DNA from: Actinacidiphila acididurans
GTDB taxonomy: Bacteria; Actinomycetota; Actinomycetes; Streptomycetales; Streptomycetaceae
Length of the DNA: 64,000 nucleotides
Assembly (NCBI RefSeq): GCF_016918855.1
Contig: NZ_JADKYB010000005.1
Coordinates: 434,001-498,000 of the forward strand
Direction of reading: 5' to 3'
Positions 49,835 through 59,059 of the stretch are shown piece by piece. The notes beneath the pieces were generated by a model. That model was not told the DNA's origin. It saw only the letters and a program-made list of their open reading frames with translations, and made no database searches. The first letter of the stretch is position 1; every line of letters starts with the position of its first letter. A program made the translations under genes and the position numbers.

Positions 49835-51151
49835 TCAGCCCTCCCGCAAAGCGAGGGTCATCGCTTCGACGGCCAGCAGAGGCGCCACGTTTGCGTCCAG
49901 GGCTTCGCGGCAGGCGAGGACGGATTCGATGCGGCGGAGGGTTTGTTCGGGGCGGGAGGCGGAGGCGATGCGGTGGATGGCGTCGTGGGATTCGGTGTTG
50001 GCTATGCGGGCGGGGGAGCCGGCGAGTTGGAGGGCGAGGACGTCGCGGTAGAAGGCGGCGAGGTCGGTGAGGGCGACGTCGAGGGTGTCGCGCTGGGTGC
50101 GGGTGGCGCGGCGCTTTTGGCGGTCGGCGAGTTCTTTCATGGCGCCGGCGGTGCCGCGGGGCATGCGGCTGCCCGCGCCGGCGGCGGCGCCCAGGGCTTG
50201 ACGCAGCTCCTCCGTCTCCTTGGCGTCCATTTCCTCGGCGACGGCCTTGGCGTCCTCGGTGGCGGCGTCGACGAGTTCCTGGGCGGCGCGCAGGCAGCCG
50301 CCGATGTCGGACAGGCGCAGGGGCAGGCGCAGTACGTCGGCGCGGCGGGCGCGGGCGGCCTCGTCGGTGGCCAGGCGGCGGGCCCGGTCGATGTGGCCCT
50401 GGGTGGCGCGGGCGACCTGGGTGGCCAGCGCCGGGTCGATGCCGTCGCGCCGCATCAGGACGTCGGCGACCGCCTCGGGCGAGGGGGTGCGCAGCGTCAG
50501 CAGACGGCAGCGGGAGCGGATGGTGGGCAGCGCGTCCTCCACGGAGGGCGCGCACAACAGCCACACCGTGCGCGGCGCAGGCTCCTCCACCGCCTTGAGC
50601 AGGACGTTCGCGGCGCCCTCGGTGAGCCGGTCGGCGTCCTCCATGAGGATCACCTGCCAGCGGCCCCCGGCCGGGGAGAGGTTGGCCCGGCGGACCAGCT
50701 CACGCGTCTCCTTGACGCCGATCGACAGCAGGTCGGTACGTACGGTCTCCACGTCGGCATGGGTGCCGGACAGCGTCGTATGGCACCCGTCGCAGAACCC
50801 GCAGCCCGGCGCCCCGCCGAGCGCCTTGTCGGGGCTGACGCACTGCAGGGCCGCCGCGAAGGCCCGCGCCGCGGTGGCCCGGCCCGACCCCGGCGGCCCG
50901 GTGAACAGCCAGGCGTGCGTCATCCGCCCGCCCCGGGCCCGCCCCCCCGCCGAATCCGTACCCGCACCCGAGTCGGCGGCCTCCGGCCCCTCCCCTGACT
51001 CCGCCGCCTCCTCCAGCGCGTGCGCCCGCTCGACCGTCGTCACCAGCGACCGTTCGGACTGGGCCGCGACCAGGGCGTCGGCATCCGCGGCGGCGGCCGC
51101 CAGCTCCGCCACCACCTGGGGCTGACCGATCACGTCGTCCCATACGGCCAT
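49835..51151 (-). CDS. holB: DNA polymerase III delta' subunit
   Basis: The product is 438 residues from ATG 51151 (MAVWDDVIGQPQVVAELAAA). The clamp-loader AAA+ domain has a P-loop-like GPPGSGRATAARAF with Arg in place of Lys, a zinc module with CGFCDGCHTTLSG, VILMEDADRLTEGAANVLLK and the sensor LPTIRSRCRLLTL. A Lys-free P-loop is usual for delta', which does not hydrolyse ATP. An acidic insert (about 45-85) between box II and the P-loop is longer than in many homologues. Confidence 0.92.
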   Translation of the reverse strand: MAVWDDVIGQPQVVAELAAAAADADALVAAQSERSLVTTVERAHALEEAAESGEGPEAADSGAGTDSAGGRARGGRMTHAWLFTGPPGSGRATAARAFAAALQCVSPDKALGGAPGCGFCDGCHTTLSGTHADVETVRTDLLSIGVKETRELVRRANLSPAGGRWQVILMEDADRLTEGAANVLLKAVEEPAPRTVWLLCAPSVEDALPTIRSRCRLLTLRTPSPEAVADVLMRRDGIDPALATQVARATQGHIDRARRLATDEAARARRADVLRLPLRLSDIGGCLRAAQELVDAATEDAKAVAEEMDAKETEELRQALGAAAGAGSRMPRGTAGAMKELADRQKRRATRTQRDTLDVALTDLAAFYRDVLALQLAGSPARIANTESHDAIHRIASASRPEQTLRRIESVLACREALDANVAPLLAVEAMTLALREG

Positions 51152-51415
51152 GTCCCTCACCACCCTCGTCCGTGCCGTCATCCGTCATCCGTAAGCGCCC
51201 AGCGCACACCCGTACGCGCCCGCGCGTCCCGTCACCTGTCCGGTCCGCCGCGGTCCCCCCGGGCCCCGCACCGCAGGACCCGCACCGCCGCTGTCACGCC
51301 CGGACGAACCCGCGCCCGACCATTGTGGAGCACCCCACTGACAACGCCCCCGCCAACCGCCCCCACCTGCGGGGATACGGCGAGCCCCGCCCGAGACACC
51401 CCGCGAAGAGCCCCC

Positions 51416-53686
51416 TCACAGCGACAGCCGCTGCACCCCCGACGCCACCGCCCGCTGCTCCGGCGCGTCCGCCCCGCCGGTCCAGCAGGAGCCGCGCCGA
51501 GCGAGCAGGCGGCGCAGCCACACCTCGGTGGCGACAAGGTCGCCGATGCCGTCGAGGGCCACTGGCTCGCCCTGGGCGGCGGCCCGCAGCACGTGCCGTA
51601 CGACGCGGGCCTCGACCAGGCCGGCGTCGGCGAGCAGCGGGGCGTCGAAGAGGTCGAGCAGCGGGTCGAGGGCAGTGCTCAGGCCCGCACGCAGGGCAGG
51701 GCCGGTGGCCGGGGACGAGCCGGAGCCCCAGCCGGGCGGCAGTTCGCGCACCCCCGCGCCGGACAGGACCTCGCGCAGCACCTGGGCGCGCGCGCCGGGC
51801 CGTACCCGCAGAGCGGCGGGCAGCATCTGGCCGGCGCGTACCACCTGGTTGTCGAGGAAGGGGGCGTGCAGCCGCTGGGAGGGGACGGCGACGGCCTGTT
51901 CGTAGACGCGGAAGTCGGCGGCCTGGCGCGCCAGGGCGGCGCGGGCGCGGCGCTGGCCGGGGCGTTCCAGCGGCCAGGGGCGGCGGGCGGCGTCCTGGAG
52001 GCGAACCGATACTTCAGCCAGTGCCTCCCCGGTGAGCCAGCCGGCCGCCGGCCCGGGCCGGACCCACGCCATGGCGGCGAGAGAGGCGTCCAGGGGGCCG
52101 CCCGCGGCGCCGGCCAGGGTGCCGGACAGCAGAAGGGCGGCGGTGTCCTCCACTGCGCGCTGGTAGGGGGTGCGGGCCAGCCGCCGGGCGGCTCGGTAGA
52201 CGGTCAGCGGCACGGTGAACGGCACCAGCGCCGGGTGCCCGGCCGAGCCGTCGGCGCGGGTCAGCGCGGCGACCGGACGTACGAGAGAGCGGCGGCGACG
52301 GTCCATCAGCAGGTCAGCCAGGCGCGCGGGGTGGGCGTCGAGCACCTGGCGGGCGCCGTAGCCGATCAGGTGGTCGGCGCCGCCCGCTGACAGCCGCTGC
52401 CGGTGCCGTTCGGCGATCACCAGGGGCGCGCCCGGCTCGTCGGTGAGCGGCCCGGCCAGCGGGCCCGCGGCGAGGTCGGCGTAGGGCAGCGCCTCGGGGC
52501 CGCCGGCCACCACCACGTGCCGCAGCCGCGGGTCGGTGCCCATGCGCCGGGCGCGTTCGAGTTCGGCCTCGCGCAGGGCGAGCCCGCCCGCCGCCAGGTC
52601 GTTGAAAGTGACCGCGAGCAGCCGCTCGCCGGCCAGCGCGCCCGGGGTGCCGGGAAGGGTGCCGGGCATTCCGGGCAGCCCGGCTGCGAGCAGCGCCAGG
52701 GTGGCGGACGCGACGCCGCCGGACAGGTCGGCGCCGATGCCGGGGGCCGGGGCCTCGTCGGGGTCGGGGACGTAGCGGGGCTGCGCGAGTCGGGCGCGTA
52801 CGGCCTCCACGAGCGCGTCGCGTACGCCTGCCACGGCGGCTTCGGCGTCGGCGGCGGTGGCCTGGTGGTGGCCGGAGGCGAGGGAGGCGGTCGGCTCGTA
52901 GCCGCTGATCTCGGGGGCGCCGTCGCGCAGGATCAGCGCGTGGCCGGGCGGCACCCGGCGCACGCCGAGGTACGGGGTGCCGTCGCCGATCGCCTCGGGA
53001 GAGTCGGGCAGCGCGAGGGTGGCGGCGAGGTGGGTGACGTCGAGTCCGGCCTCGATCAGGTCGGCGAGCGGAAGCGCGGCGGTGGCGTAGGCGGTGCCGC
53101 CGGACCAGGGGGTGTGGAAAACCGGCCGCGCCCCGGCGAGATCGCCGAGTACCGTGATTCTGCGCCCTATCTGCAGCACCGCCGTGTAGCTGCCGGGCCA
53201 GGCCGTCACGTGTCGCAGCGCCCCGCCGCGCGCGGCGACCAGCCCGAGCCGCAGTTCCGCGTCGCTGGCCCCGCAGCGACCGAGGACCGCCAGCCGTGCC
53301 ACGCCGCCCGCGTCCCTGGCGGCGCCGGAGGCACCCGCGCCGCCGAGTCCGCCGGAGAAGCTGAAGCCGGTGACGCCCGGGGCGGCCGTGCCGTGCTGCC
53401 GCCGGTCGTAGGAGCCGTCGTAGGCGGCACCGCCGGCGTACGGATGCGCCTGCCCGTACGCCTCGGCGCCGGGTACGCCTCTGCCGTGCCCGTTGCCGTT
53501 GCGGGACGCGCCGCCGGCCGGGTCGGCGTACACCACGCGCACCTCGTCGGGCCGCCAGTCGCCGACCGCCCACAGCGGATCGGGCCCGGCCCACAGCAGT
53601 TGGGCGCCGACCGGCTGCAGCTCGCGGCCGCGCGCGCCGGTGACGGGATCCGCGGTGGCACGACTCCACCCCACCAACCACCGCAT
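51416..53686 (-). CDS. Asparagine-synthase-related protein
   Basis: The product is 756 residues. The C-terminal ATP-PPase domain has the PP-loop DLSGGVASATLALLAAG and LIGYGARQVLDAHPARL. The N-terminal half follows the class II glutamine amidotransferase fold (PDLIEAGLDVTHLAATLALP; YLGVRRVPPGHALILRDG), but the protein starts MRWLVGWSR, so the catalytic Cys2 is missing and glutamine use is doubtful. Such proteins can activate a carboxylate for amide or macrolactam formation; no precursor peptide gene was noticed nearby. Confidence 0.75.
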   Translation of the reverse strand: MRWLVGWSRATADPVTGARGRELQPVGAQLLWAGPDPLWAVGDWRPDEVRVVYADPAGGASRNGNGHGRGVPGAEAYGQAHPYAGGAAYDGSYDRRQHGTAAPGVTGFSFSGGLGGAGASGAARDAGGVARLAVLGRCGASDAELRLGLVAARGGALRHVTAWPGSYTAVLQIGRRITVLGDLAGARPVFHTPWSGGTAYATAALPLADLIEAGLDVTHLAATLALPDSPEAIGDGTPYLGVRRVPPGHALILRDGAPEISGYEPTASLASGHHQATAADAEAAVAGVRDALVEAVRARLAQPRYVPDPDEAPAPGIGADLSGGVASATLALLAAGLPGMPGTLPGTPGALAGERLLAVTFNDLAAGGLALREAELERARRMGTDPRLRHVVVAGGPEALPYADLAAGPLAGPLTDEPGAPLVIAERHRQRLSAGGADHLIGYGARQVLDAHPARLADLLMDRRRRSLVRPVAALTRADGSAGHPALVPFTVPLTVYRAARRLARTPYQRAVEDTAALLLSGTLAGAAGGPLDASLAAMAWVRPGPAAGWLTGEALAEVSVRLQDAARRPWPLERPGQRRARAALARQAADFRVYEQAVAVPSQRLHAPFLDNQVVRAGQMLPAALRVRPGARAQVLREVLSGAGVRELPPGWGSGSSPATGPALRAGLSTALDPLLDLFDAPLLADAGLVEARVVRHVLRAAAQGEPVALDGIGDLVATEVWLRRLLARRGSCWTGGADAPEQRAVASGVQRLSL

Positions 53687-55117
53687 CGCGCCTCCACAGG
53701 CTGTGGACAGCCGGGGGCGCTCGCACCCTTGCCGCGCCCCGCGCCGCCGCCACGTGTGATGTCCGGAAGACCATGCTGCCATGGGGAAGCGCGCAAAGAG
53801 GCGCATGGGTGCACCAAGGAGCACCGGGTCGTCGCCGCGACCACGGGCGGACAGCGCTCGATGACACCCGGCGACCGGAACGGGTGGCCGGGTGCAGTAC
53901 GCGACGGGATCGGGGCCGCTCAGGGACCGGGCAAGGGCGTAAGACGGGCCCCGCCGAAGCCGAGGCGGGAAGCGGAAGCCGACCACCCGGAAAGCGAGCC
54001 CGGCCTCGGACAGCAAACGTCGAAAACGCGCCAAACTCCGGCGCCCTGGCGGAAGTTCGAGGGCCAAGTGATCAGGCCCGAAGAGGGCTCGATGGTGACG
54101 CAGCGTCAACATCGGGTGGGTGCAGGGCGGTCGGAACAGCGTCGGCCCGACGGCCGATTCGGGGTGGTTTGCGACAGCGGCCGGTTTCGGATCGAGGGCG
54201 GAGCGGACACGGAAGGGGCCCGCAAGGAGAGCGGAAGGGGGGCGGATTCGGACAGGGACGGGTGGTGCGGCTGGGGCGGTCGGGTGCGGTTGCGGCGACC
54301 GGGACGAGCGAGGTCAGGGCGTACGGAGGCGGCGGGCGCGGCACCGTACGGACCGCTCGGGCGCGGGGAGACCGGACGGATTCGGGCGGCGCGGAGGCGA
54401 TGTGGGGATGACCTGGAGGCGATAGCGAGGCGATACGGAGGTGGCAGCGTGCAGGCACCGAGCCGATACAAGGGCCGGTACGTAGGTGGTACGTCGCGGT
54501 ACAGGGGCGATACGGAGCCGGTACAGGGCGGAACCGGGGCCGGCCCGAGCCCGAACCGGGGCCGACCCGAGGCGGATTCAGGACCTGCTCAAGGTCGGCG
54601 CAAGGCCGCAGCGGGGACCGGTGCGGGCCGGGCCGCAGGTGTCGAGGGCCCGGGGGACGGGTACGCGCCCCCCGGGCCGGTCCGCCGCCCGCGGGGATTG
54701 TGGCGACGGAACCCCCTGGCCCGCCCCACCCCGCCATAGCCGCCTGACAGGGCCGCGGGCCGACCCACGGTCCCATGCAAGCGCTGTCCGCCGAGGGCCG
54801 CACAGGCGCACGGCCGGGCGCACGGCCACATATACCGGGAGCACACTCCGGAGGGTGTCGTACGAGTGCGGCGCGGGGGGCCGGTTTCGCGCCATCCGGA
54901 ACAAGCCTCTTAACGGTCGGGATGCGGCGAACTACGCTGGGTGTACCCGGTTCGCACCCGTACGCGCGGCTCGGGTAACCGGCGATGCGCCGCGCCGGCC
55001 GTGCGAGCAGCGGGGGCCGTGGCCAGAACCGGACTCAGGGGGAGGGAGACCCCCGCACCCCATGACAAGTCCAGGCCGGCCGGCCTGCCCCCCAGCGGCA
55101 TCACGAGGTGAACCGCA
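53687..55117. other. Long gap with low-complexity, helically spaced TAC boxes
   Basis: No supported gene in 1.4 kb. Around 54434-54524 (G/A)TAC boxes recur at 54467, 54479, 54490, 54500, 54511 and 54522, spaced 10-12 bases, with a further one three turns upstream at 54434. Both strands give only repetitive frames rich in Arg, Pro and Gly. The right end must hold the promoter of the next gene. Confidence 0.4.
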
Positions 55118-56533
55118 GTGAACAGAGAACACCGCGGGCCGAACGAGAAACTCGGCAGTCTTCTCGCTCTGGCGGGCATCAGTAACGCCGGACTCGCCCG
55201 CAGGGTCAATGACCTGGGCGCGCAACGCGGTCTGACGCTGCGGTACGACAAGACGTCGGTGGCCCGCTGGGTCACCAAGGGCATGGTGCCGCAGGGCGCC
55301 GCCCCGCACCTGATCGCCGCCGCGATCGGCAGCAAACTGGGCCGCCCGGTGCCGCTGCACGAGATCGGCCTGGCCGACGCGGACCCGGCGCCCGAAGTCG
55401 GGCTCGCCTTCCCGCGCGACGTGTCGGAGGCGGTGAAATCAGCCACCGATCTGTGGCGGCTGGACCTGGGCAGCCGCCGCGGCCCCGGGGGCGCCGGAAT
55501 CTGGCAGTCCCTGGCCGGATCCTTCGCAGTGAGCGCTTACGTCACTCCCGCATCGCGCTGGCTGATCACGCCCGCGGACGCCACGGTGGCGCGCGAGGAC
55601 CCGGCGCCGGGCACCACCCATGTCGGGCACGCGGACGTCTCCAAACTGCGCGAGGCCGCCGAGGACGCGCGCCGCTGGGATTCCAAGTACGGCGGCGGCG
55701 ACTGGCGGTCGGGCATGGTGCCGGAGTGCCTGCGGGTCGAGGCGGCGCCGCTGCTGCTCGGTTCCTACAGCGACGACGTGGGCCGCTCGCTGTTCGGCGC
55801 GACCGCGGAACTGACCCGGCTGGCCGGGTGGATGGCGTTCGACACCGGTCAGCAGGAGGCCGCGCAGCGCTACTACATCCAGGCGCTGCGGCTGGCCCGG
55901 GCCGCCGCCGACGTGCCGCTCGGCGGCTATGTACTGGCATCGATGTCACTGCAGGCCACGTACCGCAACTTCGCCGACGAGGGGGTGGACCTGGCGCAGG
56001 CCGCCATCGAGCGCAACCGGGGCCTGGCCACCGCCCGCACCATGTCCTTCTTCCACCTGGTCGAGGCCCGGGCGCACGCCAAGGCCGGCGAGGCGGCGGC
56101 CTGCGGGGCGTCCCTGGCGGCCGCCGAGGCGCTGCTGGAGCGGGCCCGCGAGGGCGACCCGGATCCGAGCTGGCTGGGCTTCTACTCCTACGACCGGCTC
56201 GCCGCGGACGCCGCCGAGTGCTACCGCGACCTGCGCATACCCCGGCAGGTGCAGCGGTTCACCGAGGCGGCGCTGGCCCGGCCCACCGAGGAGTTCGTCC
56301 GCTCGCACGGGCTGCGGCTGGTGGTCTCGGCGGTCGCGGAGCTGGAGTCGGGCAACCTGGACGCGGCGTGCGCGGCCGGCACCAAGGCGGTCGAGGTGGC
56401 CGGGCGGATCTCCTCGGCGCGTACCACCGAGTACGTCCGCGACCTGCTGCACCGCCTGGAGCCGTACAACCACGAACCGCGCGTTCTCGAACTGCGCGAA
56501 AGGGCTCGCCCGCTGCTGGCCGCTCCGGCATGA
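55118..56533 (+). CDS. HTH/TPR-type transcriptional regulator
   Basis: The product is 471 residues. The N-terminus ([20 protein letters not shown] then [20 protein letters not shown]) is an HTH-like region. The rest is helical repeats of TPR type ([44 protein letters not shown]-like segments and [20 protein letters not shown]). The layout recalls NsdA-type developmental regulators of Streptomyces, but I cannot assign a specific orthologue. GTG 55118 has GAGGTG about eight bases upstream. Confidence 0.7.
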   Translation: MNREHRGPNEKLGSLLALAGISNAGLARRVNDLGAQRGLTLRYDKTSVARWVTKGMVPQGAAPHLIAAAIGSKLGRPVPLHEIGLADADPAPEVGLAFPRDVSEAVKSATDLWRLDLGSRRGPGGAGIWQSLAGSFAVSAYVTPASRWLITPADATVAREDPAPGTTHVGHADVSKLREAAEDARRWDSKYGGGDWRSGMVPECLRVEAAPLLLGSYSDDVGRSLFGATAELTRLAGWMAFDTGQQEAAQRYYIQALRLARAAADVPLGGYVLASMSLQATYRNFADEGVDLAQAAIERNRGLATARTMSFFHLVEARAHAKAGEAAACGASLAAAEALLERAREGDPDPSWLGFYSYDRLAADAAECYRDLRIPRQVQRFTEAALARPTEEFVRSHGLRLVVSAVAELESGNLDAACAAGTKAVEVAGRISSARTTEYVRDLLHRLEPYNHEPRVLELRERARPLLAAPA

Positions 56534-56612
56534 TCATGCGGGCGGACGCGGTGCCGTCCGCGCGCGCAGGCGGGGCACGTACCCGAAGGCCGGCCCGAAA
56601 GGACCCGCAGCC

Positions 56613-57929
56613 ATGAGCAGGCCCGGTACGGACGCAGGTGACGGCGCTCGTGACCACGCAGGTGACGGCGCGAGCGACGACGCAGGTGTCGCGGCCGTCG
56701 ACGCGACGGAAGCGGCGGATGTGGCGCACGTGACGGACGTGACGGTGATCGGCGCGGGCATCGTCGGGCTGGCGACCGCGTACACCCTTTCCCGCGCCCG
56801 GCCCGGCGCCCGGATCCTGGTGCTGGAGAAGGAGGCGGGCCCGGCACTGCACCAAAGCGGCCGCAACAGCGGGGTGATCCACAGCGGCATCTACTACCGC
56901 CCGGGGTCGCTGAAGGCCCAGTACGCGCTGGCCGGCTCGGTGGAGATGCCGAAGTTCTGCGCCGAGCACGGCATCGCGCACGCGGTCACCGGCAAGCTGA
57001 TCGTGGCGACCGAGCAGGCGGAACTCCCGCGACTGCACGCCCTGGCGGTACGCGGCCGGGAGCACGGGCTGGCCATCCGGGAGTTCGGCCCGGCCCAGAT
57101 CTCCGAGGCCGAGCCGGCCGTGTCGGGCCTGGCCGCGATCCATGTGGCGAGCACCGGGGTGTGCGACTTCCCGGCGGTCGCCCGGACGCTGGCCGGCCTG
57201 GTCCGGGCGGCCGGCGGCGACATCCACTACGGCCGGCCGGTCACCGCCATCGACCACGACGACCCCCGCGGCCCGGTCACGATCCGTGCCGCCGGCGGAC
57301 CGCCGGTGCGCACCCGCGTGCTGGTCAACTGCGCGGGCCTGCACAGCGACCGCATCGCCCGGCTGGCCGGGCACGACCCGGGCATGCGGATCGTCCCCTT
57401 CCGCGGCGAGTTCTACGAGCTCGCGCCCGCCCGCCGCGGCCTGGTGCGCGGCCTGGTCTACCCGGTGCCCGACCCCGACTTCCCGTTCCTGGGCGTCCAC
57501 CTCACGCGTGACGTGCACGGCACCGTGCACCTCGGGCCGAACGCGGTCCCGGCGCTGGCCCGCGAGGGCTACGGCCGGGGCACGGTCAGCCTGCGCGACC
57601 TGGCCGACACCGCGGCCTTCCCCGGCACCTGGCGGATCGCCCGCCGGCACTGGCGGCAGGAGGTGGGCGAGGTCCGGCGCTCGCTGTCCAAGCGGGCCTT
57701 CACCGCCGCGGCCCGGCGGCTGCTGCCGGCGCTGAACCCGGCCGATCTGCTGCCGGCGCCGGCCGGGGTGCGGGCCCAGGCGGTGCTGCCGGACGGCACC
57801 CTCGTGGACGACTTCCTCTTCGGCGGCGCCCCGCCCTTCGTCCACGTCCTGAACGCCCCCTCTCCGGCGGCGACCGCGGCGTTCCCGATCGCCCGGGAGA
57901 TCGTGCGGCGGGTGGAGGAGGCGTTGTAG
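56613..57929 (+). CDS. lhgO: L-2-hydroxyglutarate oxidase
   Basis: The product is 438 residues. After a non-conserved Asp/Ala-rich N-terminal extension of about 42 residues the FAD-binding motif reads VTVIGAGIVGLATAYTLSRA. QSGRNSGVIHSGIYYRPGSL is the family signature, followed by VLVNCAGLHSDRIA, FRGEFYEL, YPVPDPDFPFLGVHLTRDV and HLGPNAVPALAREGY. It oxidises L-2-hydroxyglutarate to 2-oxoglutarate. ATG 56613 has AAAGGA upstream. Confidence 0.92.
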   Translation: MSRPGTDAGDGARDHAGDGASDDAGVAAVDATEAADVAHVTDVTVIGAGIVGLATAYTLSRARPGARILVLEKEAGPALHQSGRNSGVIHSGIYYRPGSLKAQYALAGSVEMPKFCAEHGIAHAVTGKLIVATEQAELPRLHALAVRGREHGLAIREFGPAQISEAEPAVSGLAAIHVASTGVCDFPAVARTLAGLVRAAGGDIHYGRPVTAIDHDDPRGPVTIRAAGGPPVRTRVLVNCAGLHSDRIARLAGHDPGMRIVPFRGEFYELAPARRGLVRGLVYPVPDPDFPFLGVHLTRDVHGTVHLGPNAVPALAREGYGRGTVSLRDLADTAAFPGTWRIARRHWRQEVGEVRRSLSKRAFTAAARRLLPALNPADLLPAPAGVRAQAVLPDGTLVDDFLFGGAPPFVHVLNAPSPAATAAFPIAREIVRRVEEAL

Positions 57930-58003
57930 GCGAAGGGGGTACGGGGGCGCGTACGCGGGGGCGCGTGGAGGCGGGCGGCCGGTGCGCGCGGGCGGGCCCG
58001 GAG

Positions 58004-58172
58004 ATCCCCCGGTCCGGGCCGGCCACCGGCGGGCGGCCGGGGCGCGGGCGGGCCGTGCGGACGTACGGCGACTCCGGCGTGCGGCTGCGCGGGTGGACGG
58101 CTGTACGGCTGTACGGCGCCGGGTATCCCCCGGTCCGGCGGCCCACCGGCGGGCGGCCGGGGCGCGGGCGGG
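58004..58172. repeat. Imperfect direct repeat upstream of trmB
   Basis: About 49 bp at 58004-58052 are repeated at 58125-58172 with small differences; the exact core is the 30 bases from 58023 and from 58143. GC content is extreme. It might hold regulatory elements of trmB or be simple duplication. Confidence 0.6.
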
Positions 58173-58194
58173 TCACCGTAGAATCGAAGGCATC

Positions 58195-58986
58195 GTGTCC
58201 AGCTCACCTCTGTCCCCCGCCACCGCCCACGCCGCCGGCGACATCCCCGCCGACCGCGCCGGTACGACCGGCATGTTCGCGCCCGGCGCGGGCCCGTCCC
58301 CGGATCCGGCCGGTTCGCGGGAGGAGCACCGTATCCGCTCCTTCCACGCCCGCCGGGGCCGTATCACGCCCGCGCAGCGCTCGGCGATCGAGCGGTTGTG
58401 GCCGCGGTGGGGGGTGGAGCTGGACGGCAGCCCGCTGGACCTGGCGGAGCTGTTCGACGGGCCGCTGCCGGTGGTGCTGGAGATCGGCTTCGGGATGGGC
58501 GAGGCGACCGCGCGGATGGCCGCCGCCGATCCGGGCACCGGGATCCTGGCGGTGGACGTGCACACGCCGGGCCAGGGCAATCTGCTGTCGCTGGCCGACC
58601 GGGAGGGCCTGACGAACGTGCGGGTCGCCAACGGTGACGCTGTCGTCCTGCTGCGGGACATGCTCGCGCCGTGCTCCCTCGCGGGCCTGCGGGTGTTCTT
58701 CCCGGATCCGTGGCCCAAGGCCCGGCACCACAAGCGGCGGCTGATACAGCCGGAGTTCGTCGACCTGGTGACGCCGTTGCTGCGGCCGGGCGCGACCGTG
58801 CACTGCGCGACGGACTGGGAGCCGTACGCCGAGCAGATGCTCGAGGTGCTGTCGGCGGCGCCGGGGCTGGTCAACGCCTGTGCCGGATACGCGCCGCGCC
58901 CGGCCTTCCGGCCCATGACGAAGTTCGAACGGCAGGGGCTGGCGAAGGGTCACGTAGTGCGTGACCTGCTGTTCACGCGGGTGTGA
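58195..58986 (+). CDS. trmB: tRNA (guanine-46-N7)-methyltransferase
   Basis: The product is 263 residues. RIRSFHARRGRITPAQRSAI opens the conserved part, VVLEIGFGMGEATARMAAAD is the SAM site, LAVDVHTPGQGNLL and LRVFFPDPWPKARHHKRRLI (the tRNA-binding motif) follow, and MTKFERQGLAKGHVVRDLLF ends it. It makes m7G46 in the tRNA variable loop. GTG 58195 is chosen for the nearby GAAGG; the N-terminal 45 residues are not conserved. Confidence 0.92.
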   Translation: MSSSPLSPATAHAAGDIPADRAGTTGMFAPGAGPSPDPAGSREEHRIRSFHARRGRITPAQRSAIERLWPRWGVELDGSPLDLAELFDGPLPVVLEIGFGMGEATARMAAADPGTGILAVDVHTPGQGNLLSLADREGLTNVRVANGDAVVLLRDMLAPCSLAGLRVFFPDPWPKARHHKRRLIQPEFVDLVTPLLRPGATVHCATDWEPYAEQMLEVLSAAPGLVNACAGYAPRPAFRPMTKFERQGLAKGHVVRDLLFTRV

Positions 58987-59059
58987 GCGGTAGCGGCGGA
59001 TTCGGTCGGGTTGGTCCGTACTCTCGCGCGCGCCCCCCGGGCCCCCGTACTGTCGACAG

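Noticed and set aside
51416-53686. Lasso-peptide macrolactam synthetase cluster
   Set aside because: The asparagine-synthase-like protein has no B-type protease or precursor-peptide gene beside it, so a biosynthetic cluster is not supported.
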